This document shows, in pieces, positions 1 to 10,129 of a DNA stretch of 46,416 nt (positions are counted from its first letter, which is position 1; every line of letters begins with the position of its first letter). The stretch comes from Candidatus Omnitrophota bacterium. GTDB lineage: Bacteria > Omnitrophota > Gorgyraeia > Gorgyraeales > Gorgyraeaceae. Both the position numbers and the translations under genes were made by a program. The notes beneath the pieces are model-generated. The model searched no databases. It saw only the letters and a list, made by a program, of their open reading frames with translations, and had not been told where the DNA came from. Location: assembly GCA_030649895.1 (NCBI GenBank), contig JAUSEX010000056.1:1-46416 (forward strand), in the 5' to 3' direction.

Positions 1-201
1 TATAACGCTTATGCACTATAGAATCGTATACTTTAAAAACCTTAACAAGCTTTTTTAACCTTAGAAAAGCTTCAAAACTAACCCTTTTAATCTTTCTAAT
101 ACCCTGAGGGGTGGGGGTACGATCTATCTTCCCATTCCCAAAAATTACACTTCGTATTATTATTGACTTCTATACAGTTCATATGATAACATACTTTGTC
201 T

Positions 202-1113
202 ATGGCGAAGAATAGGCCGAGGAGAGTGGCGGTTTTTTTACTCTTCAGGCTGGCGAGTTTTATTGTTTTAGTAATTCCTACCGGAATAGGACTTAAACTC
301 GGCCAGGCCTTTGGCTGCCTTTGCTTTTATATTCTAAAAAAAGAGAGAGAAAAAGCGCTTCGGAATCTTGATGCCGCATTCGGAGACTCCAAGTCCAGGA
401 TAGAAAAAAGAGAAATAATCAAAAAGGTTTTTGAAAATCTTGGGAAAAGCGTCATAGAAATATTAGCTATACCCAAATTTACCAGGCAAGGCTTTAAAAG
501 ATATGTGTATTCCGGGAATATCGATAAGCTGAAAGGGTTTTTGCGGGACGGCAAGGCCGTGATAATCCTTTCCGCGCATTTTGGAAACTGGGAGCTTCTG
601 GCGCATTATCTCGCGATAAGCGGACTACCCATGAATGTGATCGCAAGGCGCGTCAGGATGGAAGGCCTGGAGGCTTTTTTAATCAGGATAAGAAAACAGA
701 ATAGCGTAAATATATTATACAGAGACGCGTCCGCCAAAGAGATAGTAGATCTTTTAAGGGATAAAAAGTTTGTAGGCATTATGCCTGACCAGGATATGGA
801 TAGCGTCTCGGGCGTATTCGTGGATTTTTTCGGGAAGAGCGCGTGGACGCCCAGCGGGGCAGCTGTTTTGAATCTTTTGACAGGCGCTTATATTGTGCCG
901 TGTTTTATAGTGCGCAGGGCATTCGGCCACGAGGTCCTGATTGAAAATCCGATAGAAGTCGCGAAAACAGGCGACAAGAGAAAAGATATCCTGGAAAATA
1001 CCCGGAGATACACCAGGGTCATAGAAGATTACATAAGAAAATACCCGGAACAATGGGTATGGTTTCACGATAGATGGAAGACAAAGAACGCGGAATCTAC
1101 GCGGAGCTTGTAA
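202..1113 (+). CDS. LpxL/HtrB-family lysophospholipid (lipid A biosynthesis) acyltransferase
   Basis: HFGNWEL acyltransferase motif, MPDQD and C-terminal EQWVWFHDRWK typical of LpxL/HtrB family; ORF call begins at 196 (TTG), ATG at 202 more likely. Confidence 0.88.
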   Translation: MAKNRPRRVAVFLLFRLASFIVLVIPTGIGLKLGQAFGCLCFYILKKEREKALRNLDAAFGDSKSRIEKREIIKKVFENLGKSVIEILAIPKFTRQGFKRYVYSGNIDKLKGFLRDGKAVIILSAHFGNWELLAHYLAISGLPMNVIARRVRMEGLEAFLIRIRKQNSVNILYRDASAKEIVDLLRDKKFVGIMPDQDMDSVSGVFVDFFGKSAWTPSGAAVLNLLTGAYIVPCFIVRRAFGHEVLIENPIEVAKTGDKRKDILENTRRYTRVIEDYIRKYPEQWVWFHDRWKTKNAESTRSL

Positions 1114-1141
1114 AAGCCCGCGGAACTAACGCAGAACTTAT

Positions 1142-1978
1142 ATGAGAATAAGTATTTTTTTTATAGCGATATTGTTTTTTATAGCCGGGCCTGGAACAGG
1201 GTTTTGTGAAGAAAAAGAAGAATCAGCTCATCAGGAGGTAAAAGACTTTTCTTTCGCGCAGTATAAAGAAGGCGGGGAGCAGAAATGGAAAATGGACGGG
1301 CGCTCGGCAGAGGTCATGGACAATAAAGTCAACATAGAATATCTGTCTGCGCTATCTTTCGGCCAGGGCACGATACTCAAATTAAGAGCCAGGGAGGGTG
1401 TCTTTGACAAAGGCGAAAATGTTGTTCATATGAGCGATAACGTGGTGATGGCTTCTACTGACGGCACAAAACTTACCACAGATCACCTGGTTTGGGACGC
1501 GGAGACAAAAAATGTATCTACGGATACAAGCGTAAATATAAAAAGGCCTGATATGGAGATTACAGGCACCGGCGGTAGTTTTGATATGGAGGGCAAGACC
1601 GCTGAATTAAAGCAGGATATAAGCGCAAGACTAGTATCCTCAGGCCCGGAGGTTATGGGTTCCCTGGCGGGCAATAACCAGACTACGATAACCTGCGACG
1701 GGCCATTGGAACTTGATTACAAAAGAAACAGGGCGTTTTTTCATGGCAATGTGAGAGTGGAAGATTCAAAGGGCCACATACTGGCGGACAGGATAGACGT
1801 GTATTTCAATGCTGAAACAAGACGGGTCAAGCTGGTGGTTGCGGCCGGAAATGTAAGAATTGTAAACGGCGAAAATATAACTTATAGCGAAAAAGCGATT
1901 TATATGGTGGACCAGGCCAGGGTAATATTGCCCAATAGGCCTAAACTGGTTATTAAAAATGACAGCGCAAACCAATAA
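1142..1978 (+). CDS. LptC-LptA fusion-like periplasmic LPS transport protein (OstA-like)
   Basis: N-terminal signal sequence; LptC-like beta repeats in first half and OstA/LptA-like segment (LELDYKRNRAFFHGNVRVED...ADRIDVYFNAETRRV) in second half; directly upstream of lptB. Confidence 0.75.
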   Translation: MRISIFFIAILFFIAGPGTGFCEEKEESAHQEVKDFSFAQYKEGGEQKWKMDGRSAEVMDNKVNIEYLSALSFGQGTILKLRAREGVFDKGENVVHMSDNVVMASTDGTKLTTDHLVWDAETKNVSTDTSVNIKRPDMEITGTGGSFDMEGKTAELKQDISARLVSSGPEVMGSLAGNNQTTITCDGPLELDYKRNRAFFHGNVRVEDSKGHILADRIDVYFNAETRRVKLVVAAGNVRIVNGENITYSEKAIYMVDQARVILPNRPKLVIKNDSANQ

Positions 1979-2702
1979 CGGGCATTTACTGGAAATAAAC
2001 AGTCTGGTTAAATCTTACGACGGGAAAAAGGTTATTGACGGCGTTTGCATGAAGGTGAAACGCGGAGAGGTCGTGGGGTTACTGGGGCCTAACGGCGCAG
2101 GAAAGACCACGACATTTTATATGGTGGTGGGGATATTAAAGCCTGACGACGGAAATATAATCTTTGACGGAAAGGATATAACGAAACTCGCGATGTACCG
2201 CAGGGCGAGGAATGGCATAGGATATCTTTCCCAGGAACCTTCGATATTCAGGAAACTTACAGTTGAGGAAAATATAATGGCTATCCTGGAAACCCTGCAT
2301 CTTCCAAGGCAGGTGCGCATGAACAGGCTTAAAGATCTTTTGGATGAATTAAAGATAAGCCATCTAGCAAAGAAAAAAGCGTACATGCTTTCAGGCGGAG
2401 AAAGAAGAAGGCTGGAGATAACAAGGGCGTTGGTTACGAATCCGCTCTTTATCCTTCTGGACGAACCCTTTAGCGGCATAGACCCCATTGCCGTGGCTGA
2501 CGCGCAGGAGATAATAGGCGAATTAAAAAACAAAGGCCTTGGGATACTTCTTACGGATCACAATGTTAGAGAAACACTTGAAATAACAAATCATTCGTAT
2601 ATAATGGCTGGAGGAAAGATACTTATTGAAGGCACAAAAGAAGTGCTGATCAATGATCCAAAGGCCAGGGAAATGTATTTAGGCGAGAAATTCAAAATGT
2701 AA
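1959..2702 (+). CDS. lptB: LPS export ABC transporter ATP-binding protein LptB
   Basis: Walker A GPNGAGKTT, LSGGERRRLEI signature, ILLDEPFSGIDP; overlaps preceding CDS by 20 nt. Confidence 0.93.
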   Translation: MTAQTNNGHLLEINSLVKSYDGKKVIDGVCMKVKRGEVVGLLGPNGAGKTTTFYMVVGILKPDDGNIIFDGKDITKLAMYRRARNGIGYLSQEPSIFRKLTVEENIMAILETLHLPRQVRMNRLKDLLDELKISHLAKKKAYMLSGGERRRLEITRALVTNPLFILLDEPFSGIDPIAVADAQEIIGELKNKGLGILLTDHNVRETLEITNHSYIMAGGKILIEGTKEVLINDPKAREMYLGEKFKM

Positions 2703-2704
2703 CC

Positions 2705-2727
2705 TATCCGACTCCGTGAGTCGGATA
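2705..2727. repeat. Palindromic element TATCCGACTC-CGT-GAGTCGGATA (family A)
   Basis: 10-bp perfect arms, 3-nt loop; related copies at 18466-18509 and 34405-34427. Confidence 0.85.
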
Positions 2728-2752
2728 AGGTAAACGTAACAGGGTTAATTTT

Positions 2753-3835
2753 ATGAAATCATCCGTTAAGAAATTAAAAAATTGCAAACATAGTTTAGAG
2801 GTCAGCCTTTCTGTGGAAAAGGTAAAAAAGGCCTTTGACGAGGTCTACGGCGACTTGGGAAAATACGCCAGCGTGCCGGGTTTCAGGCAGGGTAAGGCGC
2901 CGAGGGATCTTCTGGAACTCCATTATTCCAAAACAGCCAGGGAAGAAGTTTTGAAAAAACTTATACCCGAGACATATGAAAAGATCTTAGAGGAACATAA
3001 GCTTGACCCTATAGGCTATCCTGACGTGACTGATGTGAAGCTCGATCCTAAGGAAGGTTTTTCGTATAAGGCTAGCATTGAAACAAAGCCGGAGATAAAT
3101 TTAAAAAATTATAAGGGCCTTAAGCTTAAAAAGAAAAGCGCAGAAGTAAAGGAAGAAGATCTTGCGAAAAATCTGGAATACATGAGGGAGATGCATTCCC
3201 AGAAAGTGCCCAAAGAAGGCAGCCAGGAAAAAGAAAATGTTCTTCCTAAGCTGGATGATGAGTTTGCAAAAGACCTGGGATTCGAGGACCTGGAGAAAAT
3301 GAAAGAGGCTATAGGGCAGAACCTGAAGACAAAGCTGGAAGAGGAAAGCGAGGCCGATTTAGAGGTCCAGATCATAAATCAGCTTCTGGACAGCGTGGAT
3401 TTCGAGGTACCAGAAACCCTGGTAAATTCCGAGAAAGAAAGATTGATGAAAGACGCTGAGATGCGCATAAAATATATGGAGACGCTCCAGAAAAAAGAAA
3501 ATCCTAAAGATCCTTCAGCGCCTGCGGCACTTCAGGATCAGGAAAATTCTTCGAATTTTCCTGGTAAAAAAGAATTGGAAGAGAATGCAGCCAGGCAGGC
3601 GATTCGCCAGGTAAAGGCATTTTTTATGCTGGACAGGATCGCGCACGCCGAAAAGATTTACCTGAAAAAAGAAGAGATCGACGTATATATAGAGGGATTG
3701 GCCGCTCAGTACCATAAGACAAAAGACGAGATTAAGGGTTATCTGGAAAAGGGCCATGGAATGGATGAGCTGGCTGTAAACATGAGAAATAAAAAGGTGA
3801 TGGAGTTTTTATTAAAAGAAGCGAAGATAGAGTAA
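2753..3835 (+). CDS. tig: Trigger factor, apparently lacking the FKBP/PPIase domain
   Basis: N-terminal ribosome-binding domain with VPGFRQGKAPRDLL; LPKLDDEFAKDLG follows almost directly after the N domain; C-terminal TF domain present. Confidence 0.85.
   Translation: MKSSVKKLKNCKHSLEVSLSVEKVKKAFDEVYGDLGKYASVPGFRQGKAPRDLLELHYSKTAREEVLKKLIPETYEKILEEHKLDPIGYPDVTDVKLDPKEGFSYKASIETKPEINLKNYKGLKLKKKSAEVKEEDLAKNLEYMREMHSQKVPKEGSQEKENVLPKLDDEFAKDLGFEDLEKMKEAIGQNLKTKLEEESEADLEVQIINQLLDSVDFEVPETLVNSEKERLMKDAEMRIKYMETLQKKENPKDPSAPAALQDQENSSNFPGKKELEENAARQAIRQVKAFFMLDRIAHAEKIYLKKEEIDVYIEGLAAQYHKTKDEIKGYLEKGHGMDELAVNMRNKKVMEFLLKEAKIE
3539..3563. repeat. Perfect inverted repeat inside tig (CAGGAAAATTC-TTC-GAATTTTCCTG)
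   Basis: 11-bp perfect arms, 3-nt loop, within coding sequence. Confidence 0.85.
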
Positions 3836-3842
3836 TTAACAG

Positions 3843-4011
3843 TTCTCGACTCTCCGCCTACGGCGGATCGCTCGAACAATATTTTTCGAGCGGAGTGAAC
3901 GACCGGAGGAAGTACTGAGCGAAGCTAATGTACGAAGCGAACCAGATCCTTCGCTTCGTTCAGGATCATCCTGATCCTGAGGAGTGAAACGACGAAGGAC
4001 GAAGTCGAAAA
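3843..4011. repeat. Dispersed palindromic intergenic element (family B) upstream of clpP
   Basis: Begins TTCTCGACT, ends AGTCGAAAA, inner stem CGCTCGAA...TTCGAGCG, plus TCCGCC-TAC-GGCGGA and GGATCA-TCC-TGATCC; shares structure with 35171-35258. Confidence 0.75.
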
Positions 4012-4030
4012 GTAGAAAAGGGAGGTTACT

Positions 4031-4615
4031 ATGTTGATTCCCATGGTAATAGAGCAGTCAGATAGAGGCGAGAGGGCGTATGATATTTATTCGAGGCTTC
4101 TGAAAGACAGGATTATTTTTATAGGTTCTGCGATAGACGATGTGGTTGCGAATGTTGTTATTGCCCAGATGCTGTTTCTCCAGATGGAAGACCGCCAGAG
4201 GGATATAAGTATTTATATACATAGCCCTGGCGGATCAGTGACGGCAGGGCTCGCGATATATGACACAATGCAATTTGTGAAGCCTGACGTGTGCACATAT
4301 TGCGTGGGCCAGGCAGCAAGCATGGGCGCAGTGCTGCTGGCAGCAGGAGCGAAGGGCAAACGCCACGCGCTTCCTAACGCAAGGGTGATGATACATCAGC
4401 CTTGGGGCGGGGTCCAGGGCCAGGCGTCAGATATAAGCATACAGGCAAAAGAAATTTTAAAGATGAGAGACAGGATCAATGAGATTTTAGCAAAACATAC
4501 AGGAAAACCCCTTGATAAAATACAGAAGGATACGGACAGGGATTATTTTATGTCTGGCCAGGAGTCGCTGGAATACGGTATTATAGACGAGGTCATAACG
4601 GAGAGTAAGAAATAA
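4031..4615 (+). CDS. clpP: ATP-dependent Clp protease proteolytic subunit ClpP
   Basis: [34 protein letters not shown] catalytic Ser motif, MIHQPWGG catalytic His. Confidence 0.97.
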   Translation: MLIPMVIEQSDRGERAYDIYSRLLKDRIIFIGSAIDDVVANVVIAQMLFLQMEDRQRDISIYIHSPGGSVTAGLAIYDTMQFVKPDVCTYCVGQAASMGAVLLAAGAKGKRHALPNARVMIHQPWGGVQGQASDISIQAKEILKMRDRINEILAKHTGKPLDKIQKDTDRDYFMSGQESLEYGIIDEVITESKK

Positions 4616-4620
4616 TTTTT

Positions 4621-4687
4621 TAGCGGATAGCGTAAAGCGCATAGCGGTTAGGAAAACTATACGCTAAACGCTATGCGCTTTACGCTA
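4621..4687. repeat. Inverted repeat with heptanucleotide periodicity
   Basis: 19-bp perfect arms (4628-4646 TAGCGTAAAGCGCATAGCG / 4669-4687); both arms made of degenerate 7-nt units (TAGCGGA TAGCGTA AAGCGCA TAGCGGT ... TACGCTA AACGCTA TGCGCTT TACGCTA). Confidence 0.85.
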
Positions 4688-4702
4688 AAATAGGAGATAA
4701 TT

Positions 4703-5836
4703 ATGTTAAAAAATTACTTATTGACGCCAGGCCCTACACCGATACCTCCAAGGGTTTTAGAGACCATGGCAAGGCCTATTATCCATCACCGGACACCGGA
4801 ATTTCAAAAGATTATACAGGAAGTGGAAGAAGATTTAAAGTACGTGTACCAGACCAAAAACGAAGTCCTTATATTTGCGGCGTCAGGAACAGGCGCGATG
4901 GAAGGATCTATTGCGAATCTTTTTTCTCCTGGAGATAAAGCCCTCGTAGTTCGCGGCGGAAAATTCGGAGAAAGATTCGGGGATATCTGCAAGGCTTATG
5001 GAATCGAATTCACAGCTTTGGATGTAGAGTGGGGGAAAGCAGTGGACCCTAAAATGATAGATGACGTTTTGAAAAAAGATAAAAAGATAAAAGCTGTTTT
5101 TACTACGCTATGCGAGACATCTACGGGAGTTTCCACAGACGTAGAAGCGATTGGGAAAATAATGAAGAATTACGAAGCAGTGCTTGTAGTTGACGCCATA
5201 AGCGGACTTGCGGCTATTCCCATAAAAACAGATGAATGGGGAATAGATGTAGCGATATCCGGCTCTCAGAAAGGGCTTATGATACCTCCCGGCCTTGCAT
5301 TTGTAAGCGTGAGCCCAAAGGCCTGGCAGGTTATTGAAAAATCAACATTGCCGAAATATTATTTTGATTTTAAGGCGTACAAAAAGGCGCTCGGTAAAAC
5401 AGATACGCCCTTCACGCCTGCCGTAAACCTCATGATAGCGCTGAAGGAGGCGTTGAAAATAATAAAAGAAGAAGGCCTGGATGTTATTTTTGAAAAACAT
5501 AAGAAGATGGCAGCTGCCATCAGGAGCGCGGTCAAGTCGATGGGGTTGGAATTATTCGCGCCTGAGGCTTATTCTGACGGAGTGACTGCCGTAAAGGTGC
5601 CTAAAGGCATAGACGGAGAGAAGTTAGTCAAGACAATGAGGGATAAATATGGCGTTGGCATAGCAGGAGGCCAGGACGAGATGAAAGGCAAAATGTTCAG
5701 GATAGCCACTATGGGCTACATAACCCCGCCGGATCTTATAGTGTGCATAGCTACTCTTGAAACAGTGCTTTCAGAGATGGGATATAAATTTCAGTTAGGT
5801 TCAGGCGTGGTGGCGCTTGAAGAGGCGTTGAGGTAA
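4703..5836 (+). CDS. Class V aminotransferase (serine-pyruvate/alanine-glyoxylate/phosphoserine type)
   Basis: LLTPGPTPIPPRVLETMARPIIHHRTPEF; PLP lysine in SGSQKGLMIPPGL; adjacent to serA. Confidence 0.9.
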   Translation: MLKNYLLTPGPTPIPPRVLETMARPIIHHRTPEFQKIIQEVEEDLKYVYQTKNEVLIFAASGTGAMEGSIANLFSPGDKALVVRGGKFGERFGDICKAYGIEFTALDVEWGKAVDPKMIDDVLKKDKKIKAVFTTLCETSTGVSTDVEAIGKIMKNYEAVLVVDAISGLAAIPIKTDEWGIDVAISGSQKGLMIPPGLAFVSVSPKAWQVIEKSTLPKYYFDFKAYKKALGKTDTPFTPAVNLMIALKEALKIIKEEGLDVIFEKHKKMAAAIRSAVKSMGLELFAPEAYSDGVTAVKVPKGIDGEKLVKTMRDKYGVGIAGGQDEMKGKMFRIATMGYITPPDLIVCIATLETVLSEMGYKFQLGSGVVALEEALR

Positions 5837-5893
5837 TCATAGCAGCTAGAAAAACTGCATTGTTGAATTTTTAGTTGTTTAGAAGGAGAGAGC

Positions 5894-7480
5894 ATGTTTA
5901 AGATACTGGTGAGCGATCCGTTGGCGCAGGAAGGCGTGGATATACTTAAAAAGGTAAAAGAGTTTCAGGTGGATGTCAAACATAAGCTGCCTCCCGAAGA
6001 ATTAAAGAAGATAATAAAAGACTACGATGCGCTTTTGGTTAGAAGCGAGACTAAGGTTACAAAGGATATTATAGAAGCTGCTAGAAATCTAAAGGTAATA
6101 GGCAGGGCAGGGGTTGGGCTTGATAACGTTGATCTTCAGGCTGCCTCCAAGCGGGGTATTATAGTTATGAATACCCCTGGCGGAAATACCATGTCCACGG
6201 CAGAACATGCGGTATCTCTCATGCTTTCCCTCTCGAGAAACATACCGCAGGCGGATGTATCTGTTAAAAAGGGCGAATGGGAAAGAAAGAAATTTATGGG
6301 CGCAGAGGTATACGGGAAAACCCTCGGTATTATAGGGCTCGGAAGGATAGGCACGGAAGTGGCAAAGCGGGCCATCGCGTTTGGGATGAAGGTTATAGCG
6401 TATGATCCGTTTTTATCCCTGGATAAGGCTAAGGAATTGAGCATAGAATCAGGAGAATTAAAGGTTATCTTTGAAAAAGCCGATTACATTACCGTTCATT
6501 CGCCTTTGACAGAAGAGACAAAACATATTATTGATAAAAATTCCATAGAAAAGATGAAACATGGAGTCAGGATTATAAATTGCGCAAGAGGCGGCATAAT
6601 CGACGAAGCAGCCGTACTGGAAGGCATTGCCAGCGGAAAGATAGCAGGAGCCGCTTTTGACGTTTATGAAAAAGAGCCTCCTGCAAAAGATAACCCGTTA
6701 TTTAAATGCGATAAGGTTGTGTTGACCCCGCATCTCGGGGCCTCTACTGAAGAGGCTCAAATAAATGTGGCTGTTGAAATCGCGGATAGCGCTCGCGACG
6801 CGCTTCTCGGCTGCGGGATAAGAAACGCGGTCAATGTGCCCTGCGTTGATTTCGAACTTTACAAAATATTGCAGCCTTATATAGATCTGGGAGAAAGGAT
6901 AGGGGCGCTGGCATCCCAGCTTTCAAAAGGCAGGACACAGAAAATCCAGATAAAGTATTCCGGGGATGTTGTGAAATATAACCTGTCTCTTATTACAGTC
7001 GCAGTTGTTAAAGGCGTCCTTGCGCCAGTGCTGCAGGAAACTGTAAATTATGTAAACTCCTTAATTGTAGCAAAGGAGCGGGGCATAAAGGTGGAAGAGA
7101 TGAAAGCTACCATGCTCGAGGAATATTCAAGTCTTATAAGCGTGGAGATAAAGACAGATACGGGGATCAGGACAGTTTCAGGCACATTGTTTACTAAGAA
7201 AGACGCCAGGATTGTTAAGATAGATGAATTTCATGTAGACGCTATTCCTGAAGGATATATGATAGTTGCGCATAATAATGATGTCCCTGGTATTATAGGC
7301 ATGATAGGCACGATCCTGGGTAATCGGAATATTAATATCGCGACAATGACATTTGGCAGGGAAAAACCAGGCGGGAAAACATTGTCAGTCTTAAACGTGG
7401 ATAGCCTTGTGCCCGAGGATGTGTTAAATGAAATAAGAAAGGCGAAAAATATACTGGACGCAACATTAATAAAACTTTAA
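5894..7480 (+). CDS. serA: D-3-phosphoglycerate dehydrogenase with C-terminal ACT domain
   Basis: GRAGVGLDNVD, GLGRIG, INCARGGIIDE, and C-terminal NNDVPGIIGMIGTILG ACT domain. Confidence 0.96.
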   Translation: MFKILVSDPLAQEGVDILKKVKEFQVDVKHKLPPEELKKIIKDYDALLVRSETKVTKDIIEAARNLKVIGRAGVGLDNVDLQAASKRGIIVMNTPGGNTMSTAEHAVSLMLSLSRNIPQADVSVKKGEWERKKFMGAEVYGKTLGIIGLGRIGTEVAKRAIAFGMKVIAYDPFLSLDKAKELSIESGELKVIFEKADYITVHSPLTEETKHIIDKNSIEKMKHGVRIINCARGGIIDEAAVLEGIASGKIAGAAFDVYEKEPPAKDNPLFKCDKVVLTPHLGASTEEAQINVAVEIADSARDALLGCGIRNAVNVPCVDFELYKILQPYIDLGERIGALASQLSKGRTQKIQIKYSGDVVKYNLSLITVAVVKGVLAPVLQETVNYVNSLIVAKERGIKVEEMKATMLEEYSSLISVEIKTDTGIRTVSGTLFTKKDARIVKIDEFHVDAIPEGYMIVAHNNDVPGIIGMIGTILGNRNINIATMTFGREKPGGKTLSVLNVDSLVPEDVLNEIRKAKNILDATLIKL

Positions 7481-7491
7481 AAGGATCTTTT

Positions 7492-8722
7492 ATGAAAAAT
7501 AACAAGATTTATATTATCGACGTAACAAACAGAGACGGGGTGCAGACTGCGAAACTGGGCCTTGCCAAGCTTCAGAAGACAATGATAAATATCTTCCTGA
7601 ATGATATGGGTGTTTTTGGCAGCGAGTTTGGATTTCCAGTTACGCGCCACGAGACAAATTATCTGAATGCTAATATAGAGCTTGTCAGGATGGGCGCGTT
7701 GAAGCCGATTGTCCTGAGCGGCTGGGTAAGGGCGATAAAAGAAGATGTCAAGAAGGCGTGCGAGATGACTGACGTTGAGAACCTGAATCTTTCCATATCC
7801 ACGTCTGAACAGATGACTAGCGGAAAATTTCTTGGCAATAAAACAAGAGAAGATATATTGCTCTTGATGACGGACGCAGTGGACTTTGCCAGAAAAAAGA
7901 AGTTGAAGATTGTGGGCGTGAACGCAGAAGACGCCTCAAGGACTGATATGCCGTATCTCATAAAATTTGCGCAGGCAGCCAAAGATCACGGCGCGGACAG
8001 GATCAGGTATTGCGATACGCTTGGCTATGACGATCCTTTTACTATTTATAAAAGGATAAAGATACTGGCAAGCGAAGTAAAATTGCCGATAGAACTTCAT
8101 TGCCATAATGATTTAGGGATGGTTATCGCCTGTTCTGTAGCTGGGGCAAAGGCAGCTATAGACGCGGGCGTAGACGCTTATATAAACACGACTGTAAACG
8201 GCATGGGAGAAAGGGCGGGTAACGCAGACCTTGTTTCAGTAATACTTGCGCTTAAGTATTCAAGTGGGTTTGGCGGCAAATATCATCTGGATGAAAGGAT
8301 TAAACTGAATCATGCCTGGAAGATAGGGAAATACGCTTCCTACGCATTTAAAGTGCCTATTCCTATAAATCATCCTGGTATCGGGACAAACGCATTCGCC
8401 CACGAATCAGGTATTCACGCGGATGGGGCTTTAAAGGACAGACGTAATTATGAGCTTTATGATTTTGAAGAACTGGGGAGAGGAGAGCCTGAACTGATAG
8501 AGACAGGCAGGCAGATTATCGCAGGGGAATACTCTGGCATAAAAGGGTTCAGGAATGTATATGATAAACTGGAGATAAAATTTAAGGATGAAAAAGAAGC
8601 AGCGAATATACTCGAACTAGTGCGATATGCAAATGTGCATACCCAGCAGCCGCTCACGCACGATGAGCTGCGATTTATAGCAAAATATCCAGAGATAGCA
8701 AGGAAGATATTCACAATGACAC

Positions 8723-8727
<5 letters not shown>
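7492..8727 (+). CDS. HMGL-family homocitrate/2-isopropylmalate synthase-like enzyme
   Basis: IDVTNRDGVQ, HCHNDLGMVIA, NTTVNGMGERAGNADL, HESGIHADG. Confidence 0.88.
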
Positions 8728-10113
<1,386 letters not shown>

Positions 10114-10129
10114 AAAGGAGAAGTAGAAG

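Noticed and set aside
161-192. Possible promoter TTGACT...TAACAT before the LpxL-like gene
   Set aside because: Spacing and -10 match are poor and it would put the start site nearly at the start codon; not reported as a feature.
1-195. Upstream A+T-rich segment
   Set aside because: No ORF, RNA or clear motif that I can support; window edge.
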